Below, in pieces: positions 33,657-45,354 of a DNA stretch of 64,000 nucleotides. Source of the DNA: Ephemerocybe angulata (Eukaryota > Basidiomycota > Agaricomycetes > Agaricales > Psathyrellaceae); NCBI GenBank assembly GCA_013368325.1, contig JAACJK010000165.1:744001-808000 (forward strand), read 5' to 3'. The stretch's first letter is position 1. Each line of letters begins with the position of its first letter. The notes under the pieces are model-generated. The model made no database searches and had not been told where the DNA came from. It saw nothing but the letters and a program-made list of their open reading frames with translations. Made by a program: the position numbers and the translations under genes.

Positions 33657-35160
33657 TCAGGGGAGGGGCGTGGGGCAATACTGAGATGATAGCTCTTCAA
33701 AGCGGGCCTCAGCCTCCGCGCTTAGCCCGATATCGAGAACAGAAATGCGCTTAGACGCGCGGGGAAGCAAGGAGAGAAGTTCTCCTCCACGACTCTCGTT
33801 CATCTTCCTTTGTATCTGCTCCGAGTCGTCCTTTGGCGTTTTAGATTCATCACTGTGGGACTTTCCGTCATACCGTGCGGTCATACGCAGCGCCTGAAGG
33901 CGGGGAAGGAGGGTTTCGTCTGTCAGAACGTCGTCTAGACGGCTCCAAATTTGGGTTACGGGGATGAGGGATATCCATCCGACATTGTTCCAATACTCAG
34001 TCATCTCCCCTATTCTGCTCGTCACAATATGAATGATCTCGAGAACTTCTAGGCACGGGCGTGAGTGCTGGGCCAAGATGGTTGAAGGAAAGCCGGCCAT
34101 GAAGATGTGGAGGTTCTCAGCCGCTATGTAAGCGAGACGAAGTTCTTCTGCTTCGAGCGTAAGGCGAAGGCTGCGAAGTGAGGGAAGGAAAGGAAGCACA
34201 GTGGAGGATCGCGATAGTTGGTGAAGCAAAGTAAGCACTGGGAGAAAAGAAGGGCCTTCAGAATTTGCTCCAGCGTTCCAGTAGGTCACGGATGAGACTG
34301 AAAAACTCACCCTGGCCATGCCCTCTATCTTGAGCGTACCCTAGCGATAGATACTCCAGCGCAGTGCTACCTGATAGGGCGTGTAGAAATGACCAAGCTG
34401 CTTGTTGATTGAGTCTCATTATCGTGATGTCGAGACTTACAAGGCCATTGTATATTGCGCGTGGCCCAGTCAAGATGAAGGGTAGTAGCTCCGTTCCCCC
34501 CTCGTCGCACTTCAGAGTTCGAACTCGCCACGGAGGATCAGTCGCCGGCCTGGGAGCCCCGGCCATTGGAAACAACAGTCGATTGTATGGGGCGCCGGAC
34601 CATCCGGTAACCTCGAGTCTATGCAGGTTTTGGAGTGGTATAATCAGGCCCACGGGGAAGTCGAAAAGGTGATGGAGAGAGAGCTGGACAATGGGCTGCG
34701 TGAGCAAAATGATCTTTACCGCTTCCAGAAAAAATGGGTTCAGCTCGGTGTAGATTGCGCGCCTTCCCTGCAAGCCTGAGTGGAATCCCTCCACGTGCAA
34801 GTCGCGCAAGCTGCGTAGCCGTGTCGCAAAACGGTGGAGTGCTCTGCAGAATATATCGCTATCGCAGTAGAGGCGTATACTCAGATGAAGGGAACGGGTG
34901 TGTGTGAATAGAAGGGGGTCATTGTCACCGATCTCGAGCAATTGTGCAATCTTTCGTGGATTGGAGATTTGGATGGCGTGGAAGATGTAGGGCCGTGCGC
35001 GATGTAGGAAGTGCTGGCGGGAAGATAGACTGAGGTTGGAGAGAGAGGAAGGACATGTTTGGGCGACATAGTCTGTGATGTAGTCGAAGATCTCCTGGGG
35101 AATGTCTTGGGAGTAAGAGGTATCAGATGGCATCGCGACTCTGGTGGAAGTAGGGTTCAT
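33657..35160 (-). CDS. F-box-like / LRR protein, cluster copy B
   Basis: Two exons (35160-34311 and 34237-33657) are separated by a 73-nt intron that splits a Gly/Val codon (phase 1). The roughly 475-residue product begins with an F-box-like helix pair (Asp-Ile-Pro-Gln-Glu-Ile-Phe-Asp-Tyr-Ile-Thr-Asp, then Leu-Ser-Asn-Leu-Ser-Leu-Ser-Ser-Arg-Gln-His-Phe-Leu-His-Arg-Ala). It continues with irregular Leu-rich repeats and ends with the conserved Ile-Ser-Val-Leu-Asp-Ile-Gly-Leu-Ser-Ala-Glu-Ala-Glu-Ala-Arg-Phe-Glu. By family logic it would be an SCF substrate receptor, but the F-box is divergent and Skp1 binding is unproven. It is about 80 percent identical by eye to copy C, and the similarity continues into the 5' flank. 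Confidence 0.82.
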
Positions 35161-35946
35161 GTTAACTACAGAATTGAGGGCCCGTGGGTGGCATGAATAT
35201 TCTGGAGAACTAGTTACTCACCTTCACAGGACGGCAAGCTTGACTTGAGCAGGTGTGGTGGTGGTGGTGGTGGCTTTAGGCCAACATGCTCCAGAGCTGC
35301 ACGTCATCTCCACTGCGGACGGGCCGCCGGCCGGATTTCGATTCACGAGGCTCCCAACCCAACAGAGAGGGCGACTGTCCGAGACGGCAGTTCGGATGTC
35401 CATCCCCAAGAATAGTCTCGCTTACCATCCGTTGGCGTCCGTTTAAAAAACGGACGCCAACGGATGGTAAGCGAGACTACCCAACAGAGAGGGCGACTGT
35501 CCGAGACGGCAGTTCGGATGTCCATCCCCAAGAAGGAGGAGGGGACATACTGCGCGCTCAGACGCTCTGACATCGCTGCGGTGAGGTCTCTTCGATCAAC
35601 CTTTTATTGGCTGGCGGGCGCCTAATCGATATCTCGGAGTTACAATAACAGGCTAGTACTTGCTGGTCTGAGCAAGAACCGATTTGTACATTAATCCGTA
35701 CCGCATAAAACATGTAAAATCGACTAGCTACACAACCTGCTACAAGACCGATAGAGAGACAACGGTGAACAAGACACATTACTCGGGATGGGCGTTAAAC
35801 CTTCGTGTGCGTATGCTCCTATATAGGTTCGATCCCACTGGAAATAGAGCTACTAGGACTGTGCCACATCTATAACTGGTGAAAATCGGTCCTAGCGGGT
35901 TGTAAAGTAAAATAGATCTCCATCTTCCAACCCTTCGCCAATATAA
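35161..35946. other. Spacer between copies B and C carrying an insertion
   Basis: The 5' flank of copy B matches the 5' flank of copy C on both sides of an extra segment of roughly 300 bp (about 35265-35580), present only here. That segment contains the repeat-palindrome-repeat structure. The rest has no gene. Confidence 0.5.
35358..35534. repeat. 67-bp perfect palindrome flanked by identical 55-bp direct repeats
   Basis: The direct repeats at 35358-35412 and 35480-35534 are identical. Exactly between them, 35413-35479 is an inverted repeat with two 32-bp arms that are perfect reverse complements (arm begins tagtctcgcttaccatccgt) and a 3-base AAA centre. No base of spacer separates the palindrome from either direct repeat. 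The absence of any mismatch indicates recent origin. Confidence 0.95.
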
Positions 35947-37492
35947 TCAGTCGGAAGTATGGATGGACGTGACGCCATACTGAGAGGAGACCTCTTCGAA
36001 GCGTGCCTCAGCCTCTGCGCTTAACCCTATATCGAGCACAGAAATGCGCTTCGTCGCGCGGGGGAGCAAGGAGAGAAGTTCTCCTCCACGACTCTCGCTC
36101 ATCTTCCTTTGCATCTGCTCGTCCTGTGGTGTTATAGATCCACCAGGGAGGGACTTTCCATCATACCGTGCGGTCATACGCAGCGCCTGAAGGCGGGGAA
36201 GGAGGGTTTCGTCTGTCAGAACGTCGTCTAGACGGCTCCAAAATTGGGTTGCGCGGATGAGGGGTATGCATCCGACATTGTTGCAGTATTCAGTCATTCC
36301 CCATATTTCGCTCGTCACAACCTGAGTGATCTCGAGAACTTCTAGGCACGGGCGTGAGTGCTGGGCCAGGATGGCTGAAGGAAAGCCGGCCATGAAGATG
36401 TGGAGCTTCTCAGCCGCGACGTAAGCGAGAATAAGATCTTCTGCTTCGAGCGTAAGGCGAAGGCTGATAAGTGAGGGAAGGAAGGGAAGAGCAGTGGAAG
36501 ATTGCGATAGTTGGCTAAGTAGAGTAAGCACTGAGAGAAAAGAAGGGCCGTCAGAATCTGCTCCAGCGTTCTAGTAGATCACTGATGAGGCTGAAAAACT
36601 CACCATCGCCATCCCCTCTATCTTGAGCGTATCCAAGCGATAGATACTCCAGCGCAGTGCTACTTGACAACGCGTGTAGGAATGACCAAGCTCCTTGGTG
36701 ATGCCTAAGTCTCATTATCGTTATGTCGAGTCGTACAAGGCCGTTGCATATTGTGCGTGGTGCAGTCAAGATGAAGCGTAATAGCTCCGTCCCCCCCTCG
36801 TCGCATCTGAGAGTTCGAACTCGCCACGGAATATCGGTCGCCGGCCTAGGAGTCCCGGCCATTGGAAAGATCAGTTGATTGTATTGGGCTGGGGGCCGCA
36901 GTCGATTGAATCCAAGTTGGGCGCTCAGGCTGGACCATCCGGTAACCTCGAGTCCTTGCAGGTTTTGGAGTGGTATAATCAGGTCCAAGGGGAAGTCGTA
37001 AAGGTGATGGAGAGAGAGATGGGTAATGGGCTGCGTGAGCAAAATGGCCTTTACTGCTTTCAGAAAAAATGGGTTCAGCTCGGCGTAGATTGCGCGTCTT
37101 CCCTGCAAGCCTGGGTGGAATCCCTCCACGTGCAAGTCGCGCAAGCTGCGGAGCCGCATCGCAAAACGGTGGAGTGCTCTGCAGTATATATCGTTATTGC
37201 AGTAGAGGCGCATATTTAGATGAAGGCAACGGGTGTGTGTGAATAGAATGGGATCGCGGTCAGCGATCTCGACCAATCCTGCAATTTTCCGTGGGGTGGA
37301 GATCCTGATGACGCGGAAGATACGGGGCCGGGCGCGATGTAAGAAGTGCTGACGGGACGATAAACTGAGATTAGACAGAGAATCAGGACATGTCTGAGCA
37401 ACACAGTCTGTAATGTGGTCGAAGATCTCCTGGGGAATGTCTTGGGGGAAAGAGCCATCGGATGGCATCGCGATGGTCGAAGTAAGGCACAT
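35947..37492 (-). CDS. F-box-like / LRR protein, cluster copy C
   Basis: This is the closest relative of copy B, with the same two-exon structure: exon 1 from 37492 to about 36605, intron ending at the acceptor preceding the Val-Leu-Thr-Leu-Leu segment near 36531, and exon 2 to the stop at 35947. The start is taken at the ATG at 37492, which aligns with the copy B start; an in-frame ATG at 37528 exists. Compared with copy B it carries about 16 extra residues in the middle (around 36890-36940), within the Leu-rich region. Both the F-box-like N-terminus and the family C-terminal signature are intact. Confidence 0.82.
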
Positions 37493-38444
37493 ATTGACTA
37501 CAGAATAAGGGCTCGTCGTGAGTGGCACGAATATTCTGAAGACTAGTTACTCGCCTTCGCAGGACGTCAAGCCTGACTTGAGCAGGTGGCAGGCAGGCAG
37601 GTGGTGGTTCGCGATCAACCTTTGAACAGCTGGCGGGCGCCTAATTGAGAGGTTCCACGGTCCCAATCAGGAACTAACCCAATCCACGTCAGACGAATAA
37701 CATCTGTAAGGCCGTCTAGCGGCACAACCTGCTACCTGATCTTATCTCCCCATGTACCGACACCTCCTAATAATAATACGGGAAGCCAGTCCAGAGAGAA
37801 GATAAGAAAATGAAGAATGAAATATCAAGGTGGGTCGATGAACTATATGTAAGGTCATGTGGGGATATGGCAAAGCTTCGGAGTCTGGACAGACGGTGCG
37901 CACCCTTCTATGCAAAGCACATACGGTCCCTCAAAATACAGGGTGTGTACCCTCAGCACAGCAAGGTATATACCCTCTCGAAATCTGACCAGTCAGAGTT
38001 GTGCATGATGACTCGCGAGCCACCTTTCGGAGAGTAGCCTGAAAACCGTGACCGGAGTCCGATCACACCGCATTTCCCCAAATCCACGCCAAAATCTGGA
38101 ATAGGGCGCCCTGAGACCCACTACCTTACGGTAGCAGGCATGGTCGACTAAGTACTGAATTTGTCTTGACAGCAGACACGAGATTGCTGGGAAACAGGCG
38201 CCGCTAACGCCAGCCTCTCAGCGCGCCCCTCTAGTCGGCCATGGCCAACGATTTTTCAGAGACAGTAGTCATCGTCCTAGCGCTGTACTCATGAGACCTG
38301 ACCTAGACTCTGCGGCCTTTCTTTCAGATTAAAAGGAAGGATATAATACAGGGGTGGTTTTACATTCCAGAATAACTCGAAATCCACGATACGCACGTAA
38401 CAAACAACACAACAGCCCGAGAGAACACAAAGCCTAACCAGCCT
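37493..38444. other. Gene-free spacer
   Basis: The first about 180 bases are the flank shared with copy B. A 75-codon ORF at 37810-38037 has no recognisable motif and I do not call it. Nothing else is visible. Confidence 0.35.
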
Positions 38445-39608
<1,164 letters not shown>

Positions 39609-39961
39609 TGTGCGTTGAGCCTCTGAGCTTAATGAGTCCTTCCGTAGTCCCTGGCGGAGATGGTTGCGTGCGCTCTGAAGATAAGAGAGGTTCAAGTTCA
39701 GGGTTCTAGGCGTTTCTTCGTGGTCTTTCGTCGCTGTTGTCGTCGTCGTCGTCGCTGCTCGTCGTGGTCCAAGTACAAGCAGAGTTGTCCTCGCAACACC
39801 GCCAAAACGGCCGGGCTTCAGAGGCAGACCGGTTACGTCATCCATCAACGGCAACGAGCTCACGCTGATCTCACGTGCGCGCTCGGATTCTTCCGGGAGC
39901 CCGAATCCGCTTTGCTGTCGTTTCGCACAGCGAGCTCAGCCCCTTCCTCATCGTCGTCGTC
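39609..39961. promoter_or_regulatory. Shared 353-bp divergent promoter region (Rab / ATP synthase epsilon)
   Basis: The two start codons face away from each other across this gap, so both promoters must lie here. A run of (gtc/gtt) trinucleotides occurs at about 39728-39765. I see no clear TATA box. Confidence 0.5.
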
Positions 39962-40347
39962 ATGTCTGCTGCCTGGAGAAACGTTTTCACGTATGTCCTT
40001 CTCATCCCCACTCGTCCTTGACTGTCCTGTGCGAGAAACATTGGAGTGGGGACGACAGAGAAGAAGGCAGAAAGCTAACATGTTTTTCTCGCCTGTCTGC
40101 AGCTACAACAAGTTCGCGCAGATTACTGCCCGCGCCCTCCGCAACTCTTTGAAGGAGGAGCAGCGCATCGCCGCCGAGAAGCGTGGTCTTACCAGCGTCA
40201 GGTACCAGCAGTGGGAGAACGGTCAGGGTGGACCCCAGGTGCGCACCGTTTTGCCTCCCACCTCCATGTTCCTGTCATGACTGACCGATGGTTGACTTTC
40301 GTTAGATTACCCTCAGCGAGGAGGAGGCTGCCAAGAAGTCGTCGTAA
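39962..40347 (+). CDS. ATP15: Mitochondrial F1-ATP synthase subunit epsilon
   Basis: Three exons (39962-39990, 40103-40238, 40306-40347) give a 68-residue protein beginning Met-Ser-Ala-Ala-Trp-Arg and continuing Tyr-Asn-Lys-Phe-Ala-Gln-Ile-Thr-Ala-Arg-Ala-Leu-Arg-Asn-Ser-Leu-Lys. This is the conserved N-terminal signature of the eukaryotic epsilon subunit (Atp15 / ATP5F1E). The length fits the family (about 55-75 residues). The subunit sits in the central stalk of F1 on the matrix side and stabilises the gamma-delta foot. The ORF running 39660-40280 through the introns is an artefact of open introns. This single-copy housekeeping gene marks the conserved island inside the F-box cluster. Confidence 0.93.
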
Positions 40348-41515
40348 CTTCACTAGGAAGATGGAAAAGCCAGCGGCTACCCCCGCACACAGTCGTTTCT
40401 AGACCCGCCCACCAATAGACCTTGCCCTATCACACCATTTGCGCGCCTGTATCCAGCTAGAGCCATTGAAGATACCTGAACAAGGAAGAACGATCCAACT
40501 ATGAAGTCCACGAACGCAACGTACTCCCTGTGTGCTCTGTCACGCTGCGAACGTGAAACGTCCGATGGGTGTGGACGTACCGCCGCTTCAGCAATAAAAC
40601 ATGCCTCCACTTCGTAAACCCTGCGGCCCCCGCCAATGCCGCCTGCGACTGTGGCGGCCGGCTCGCAGTGTGAGGTTGCTTCGGTTTGTGAGCACACTGC
40701 TGATCCGTCTGCAAGACCCTTGAAACGCAATGCTCTCTGAATCCCGTTTTCGACGCCCCAGGGTTCCAGGGCCATACGTAGCCGATGTGCTCCCTTTGTC
40801 ACTCAGACTATGACCGTTGGGCTCCATCTTTCCTACCAATCTTCCCGCAGCAAGCTCGGTCAGTCGGTCCCCGCTTTGACATGTTCATTTTACTTGCGCA
40901 GGCTCGCGGTTGGTTGGCTGACGTTCAGCGCCACTGCGTGAAGGATGATGTTCTCCACGGGTTTGGTCCTATACCTATCTTGTTGCGGCTAGAGATAGGC
41001 GCAGGCGCCCGCCCACAGGCCGCCGCGAGGTGAACCGTTTGCGGTTTGGACGATTGGCCTTTTGGGGGCCTTTATAGTCGGACCTGCATTTATCTTCAAG
41101 GTGCATACGAAGTTTCTGAAGTCTGGATCGGTGTTGGTCTATTGGGTTTGGCATTATGTCGGCTCAGTGGGTGAAGGGTATGGCGTGTCGGATGAGGATC
41201 CGTTGCTGCCTCTCCATGTCTTCGGATCACAACACGAGCTATCCTACTCCTGATCATGAGAGCGCTTAGGAAAGGCGAGAACGCTGAGTCTGAAGTTGGG
41301 CCACAGATGAAACTCCGAACATATAGATAAGCGCCCGGAGCTATCGTTCCCACGTCAAGGGTTGATCACGAACCACCACCAGCACCGCTGGCACTGGTTC
41401 GCGATCTATTCTACTCAGCACTGCTAGAGAGCTCGCAACTAGGGTGAGCAATAGCGACATCGCCTCCTGCATTCAAGTGACGCCCGTGACTGACTCACTG
41501 CAGAGCTCTGCCCAC
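40348..41515. other. Gene-free spacer
   Basis: No exon chain could be assembled. The open frame leading into copy D from 41444 starts at a GTG and is not needed for the gene. Confidence 0.35.
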
Positions 41516-42949
41516 ATGGCGTCTTCTGAAGTTCCTTCAACGCCTTTGGACCTTTCTCCCCTCGAAGAGACTCCACAAGAAATTCTGGATCTTATCGTTG
41601 ACCTGGTGGCGGCATGCAGCTGGGAATCGTTACCGAATGTCAGCTTATCATCCAGGCATTTCCTTCACCGCAGCCAACTCCACATCTTCCATTCCGTTCG
41701 CTTTTCAGGAAAGAAAAAAGCCCTTCCTCGATTGTTCGTGGTTCTGGCGAGTAACCCCACCCTGTTTGGCCATGTCCGCACACTCCAGGTCTTCTTCCCA
41801 GTGTCGAAGACGGGAATTGCTGGTGTAGCGCTGCGGCATATGACACCACACCTTACCGGCTTGCGCACCCTCTCCCTCATTGGCCATGGCCAATTTCCAC
41901 CCAATTTAACAAAAGAGGTGAAAGTTGCGTTTGGCAAGCTCTTCACGTCGAGCTCTCCCCCTCAGCTCTCGATCATCGGCATCTCCGACTTCCCCGCCGA
42001 GCTCGTTGTAGGGCTCCCTTTGAAAGCTCTCGACATCGGCGAGGGGACCTCCCTGAGTATCAAGACGACGGACAGGCTCGAATGGCGCCTGCGGTATCTC
42101 AAATGCGATAAGGCTGCCGCTATTATGCAGTATGTTATCGACTCGAGCCCGATGCCAGTACAGGGCAATCTCGTCGTTCTCGACCTCACAGCCGAGAACA
42201 TCGAGCAACACACTCTCATATGGGCGATTTTGAACACGTTATCCAACAGCACCACTCTGAAAAATCTCACCTTGCAGTACCATAGCTGGAGAATGATGTC
42301 GCGTCCGGGTGAGTCAGAGCCTATTCAAATCGTAATATCGCGAAACTTACCCTCGTTGAAAGATTTTGCGGGGTTCAAGTTACTAAAGGAGTCCGGCACT
42401 TCCCTACCGACCCTTCCCTCACTTCAGAACTTTCGCCTGATCTTCCGTACCGTTGGGGAAGAGGCCTCACAGCTGACTGTGGAAAATATTGTTTTTTTTC
42501 TGGCAATTTTTCCTATGAACATCCTCAGACGAAATCCCCGGCCGTCGCTTGAAGCCATCGACATATCTCACGTGGCCGCCAACCTCGGAGGAGTCACAAT
42601 ATATCAGCGCATTTTGGATGTGCTCCTGGACTTCAGCAACGGTGGTCACGTATGGAAATATTTTGACGGCGTACTCGTCAATCCCGAACTCTTACCCAGA
42701 CTTCGCGCTCTCCGGATTCGCACGACGTACGACTGCGCCCCGATCCCTGGTGCTCCTGGCGCCACGCAGGACGAGGAGGAGCGCCTCAGGAAGATCAGAC
42801 GTGAGGCATGCGGACCTCAAATTCAGGCGCTGCTTCCCAGAGTGTCGGGTCGTATCCCGATTTTCGATGTCGGATTGAATCGAGAGGCGGAGGATCGGTT
42901 CGAAACCTTGTCTGCTCTCCATGCCGGCGCTCATTTGTGCTCTAACTAG
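41516..42949 (+). CDS. F-box-like / LRR protein, cluster copy D
   Basis: The first ATG matching the family start is at 41516 (Met-Ala-Ser-Ser-Glu-Val-Pro). The N-terminus has Thr-Pro-Gln-Glu-Ile-Leu-Asp-Leu-Ile-Val-Asp and Leu-Pro-Asn-Val-Ser-Leu-Ser-Ser-Arg-His-Phe-Leu-His-Arg-Ser-Gln. The C-terminus has Leu-Leu-Pro-Arg-Leu-Arg-Ala-Leu-Arg-Ile and Ile-Phe-Asp-Val-Gly-Leu-Asn-Arg-Glu-Ala-Glu-Asp-Arg-Phe. At the position of the family intron there is a 54-nt segment (about 42309-42362) with GT and AG ends, no stop and a length divisible by three, so it may be spliced or translated. It is the most diverged member of the cluster. Confidence 0.8.
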   Translation: MASSEVPSTPLDLSPLEETPQEILDLIVDLVAACSWESLPNVSLSSRHFLHRSQLHIFHSVRFSGKKKALPRLFVVLASNPTLFGHVRTLQVFFPVSKTGIAGVALRHMTPHLTGLRTLSLIGHGQFPPNLTKEVKVAFGKLFTSSSPPQLSIIGISDFPAELVVGLPLKALDIGEGTSLSIKTTDRLEWRLRYLKCDKAAAIMQYVIDSSPMPVQGNLVVLDLTAENIEQHTLIWAILNTLSNSTTLKNLTLQYHSWRMMSRPGESEPIQIVISRNLPSLKDFAGFKLLKESGTSLPTLPSLQNFRLIFRTVGEEASQLTVENIVFFLAIFPMNILRRNPRPSLEAIDISHVAANLGGVTIYQRILDVLLDFSNGGHVWKYFDGVLVNPELLPRLRALRIRTTYDCAPIPGAPGATQDEEERLRKIRREACGPQIQALLPRVSGRIPIFDVGLNREAEDRFETLSALHAGAHLCSN

Positions 42950-43570
42950 AAGCGAATATGCAAATATGTTTTCTTCTAGTCAGAGGCCCGGTTGCATCCA
43001 AGTGACGTCCTCAGGTGCAGCTATTCTGTGTTCAAAGAGTACGTTCTTCTCTGTGCAGGTTATGATGGAGTATGTGGGGTAATATCAAAAATTGGATACG
43101 GTGCTCATGACGTCGACTTTGTGGGGTACATACCCCGTCAGCTGTATGGCAGAGCTGGACCCACTGTCAGTCGGAAGCGTGACACAAGACGCACCCACAA
43201 TCGGAGGCCAGTGATTATATTACCATTGAAGTCAGCGACTGACCTTATCGTCCCTTCCGAGAAATTGCGAGTTACAACTTACAGTGAGTTATAGCCTTGC
43301 TTTTTCGGTCATCTATCAAAAATAGGAGCGCCCACCAGTGCTTCCCCAAGGCTCTGAGCCTATCTTACCCTCATAGCCACTGCAGGAGATGGATTTGCCC
43401 AGGGTATTCCACAAGAGATAATCGCCGAGAACGTGTAGCCAAACAGAGCCACACCCGGCCGAGAGTTCAAACAGTGAAACCCACGATCGAAGTCTACCTC
43501 TCTCTTCCAACTACCCGGTCTTGCCCAAGATTTGGTAACTCGTAACTCACCAAGTAACGTGGCCCTTCCG
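42950..43570. other. 5' flank of copy E
   Basis: No gene is seen. From about 43438 the sequence is similar to the flank of copy F from about 45144, showing that E and F arose by tandem duplication of a unit about 1.7 kb long. Confidence 0.45.
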
Positions 43571-45045
43571 ATGTCCACGACATTACCAGCGAACGGACGA
43601 CATTCGGCCATCCCACGAGAGCTCCCACAAGAAATCCTCGACGATATCACAGATATTGCGGCAGAGACCTGCTTCGAATCTCTTCCAAGCCTCAGCTTGT
43701 CGTCGCGCCACTTCGTCGAGCGATCTCAACGCCACATCTTCCGGGAAATCAAGATATCCAGGGGACGCCATCTTTCCCAGCTGCTGGCGCTCTTGGATGG
43801 AAAACCGCAGCTGATCAGAAACGTGCGATCCCTTTGGCTATGTCTCTACCAGGAGCTGTGTGACTCCGAAGGAGTTTCGAAGGACTTGTCGCGTATAGCA
43901 GGTCAGCTCGTTGGCTTGCGAGAACTACGCTTGGAAGCGGGTCTAGGTCTTCGACGCGATAAGTACCCAGTGTGCAGAGCGTTCTTGACGGAGCTTGCCT
44001 CGTTCGCCCTAGTGGAGGTGTGGATCGACGCGTATACTGACTTCCCGGTCAGCCTCATTCGCCGACTGCCAATTTCAAAGCTCAAACTGGGGCTTCATTC
44101 TCCCACCAGCTTGTCAAACGAGGAGGAATTGCGGGAGGAGGAGGAGCAGATAGCCACAACTGGATGGAAGATACGGCATTTCGAGTGCAATAGGGATATT
44201 AGTGCGGTGCTGTTTTTGATTGGCATCTGTTCGACGTCGGTATACCAAACCCTCGTGGTTCTCGACCTCAAGATTGAATTGCTTCCCCAGCACGAAGCGG
44301 TTTGGTCGCTTATTGGTGCCCTGAAGAATAGCCCCGCACTTGAGGTCCTCATTCTGTGCTACTATTGCTGGGGTGACAACATTGAAGGTGAGAGAGCATC
44401 ACATCCTGTTTTTATGTTGTACCTGAACTCACATCGTTGACATGACTTCCCTTGCACCGGCCAGCATTTCGCTGTTTCATGGAAACGATGCAGTCGGATC
44501 GCACCCTACCGAACCTCCCATCTCTTCGCTGCCTTCGTCTTATCCTCCATACCAGAGGGTATGGATCCAGTGCAATGGGGGCTACGATCCTCCCGTTGTT
44601 CCTGGCTATCTTCCCAACGACAATCATCTCCGGAAACCGACATCCAGCTCTCGAAGTCCTCGAAATCACACATATCCTCTCTGATCTTGAATATACTCAG
44701 CAATACATTGAGGTACTGAGGCGTATTCCTTTCGGCACTGACGATGAAGCCTGGAGGAGTATGGACGACCATTTCACAAACAGGTGTCTCCTTCCGCGGC
44801 TTCGGGCGCTGCGGATCGAGATTGGGCGCATCTATCTGAGGGAACTAGAGTACCTGGTATTGGGGGGGAAATATGAGGAAGCGTTTAAAGATTTCAAGCA
44901 GAGGAACGAAGCTGAGATCCGCACTTTACTGCCTAATTCTGCGAAACATGTCCCCATTGTGGATTTTGGGCTGAGCTCAGATAATAGTTCTGGGTTTGAC
45001 GCAGCCTCAAGTATTTACCATAATAGTAACCCCGTTGTAGCTTAG
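43571..45045 (+). CDS. F-box-like / LRR protein, cluster copy E
   Basis: Two exons: 43571 to about 44389 and about 44464 to 45045, with the intron in phase 1 at the family position. The start is the ATG of Met-Ser-Thr-Thr-Leu-Pro-Ala-Asn-Gly-Arg-His, identical in copy F. F-box-like helices: Leu-Pro-Gln-Glu-Ile-Leu-Asp-Asp-Ile-Thr-Asp and Ser-Leu-Ser-Leu-Ser-Ser-Arg-His-Phe-Val-Glu-Arg-Ser-Gln. Exon 2 carries Leu-Leu-Pro-Arg-Leu-Arg-Ala-Leu-Arg-Ile-Glu and Ile-Val-Asp-Phe-Gly-Leu. The unspliced ORF appears to end at 44440, but this stop is inside the intron. It is very similar to copy F. Confidence 0.82.
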
Positions 45046-45354
45046 TAGCTACATGGTAGTACAAATGTATTATCAGCATTAGGACTTCTCAATTGCAAGG
45101 GAGAGGGCGCAAAAATGCGGCTCGGTATCTGCCGGGAAAGTGCAGCCAAACAGAGCCACCTCTGCGCCACCCGTCGAGGTCGAGGTCTACTGTCTACTTC
45201 TATCTCCCACTGCCCGAGTCTTGCCCAAGAGTCGGTAACTCCTAACGCACCAAGTAAAGACGAAAGTGAGTACGCCTATCTATACACTCTGACCTCCACT
45301 GACAAAGTTCGGCTGACCGTACGTTTCTTCCAGGAACGTGGCTGCCCCCTTCCG
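45046..45354. other. Spacer between copies E and F
   Basis: From about 45144 this is a diverged duplicate of the copy E flank. It carries an extra segment of about 60 bp just before the copy F start (around 45265-45335) with splice-like ends, so copy F might have a leader intron. Confidence 0.4.

Noticed and set aside
37810..38037. 75-codon ORF between F-box copy C and the Rab gene
   Set aside because: There is no conserved motif, no upstream exon and no paralog.
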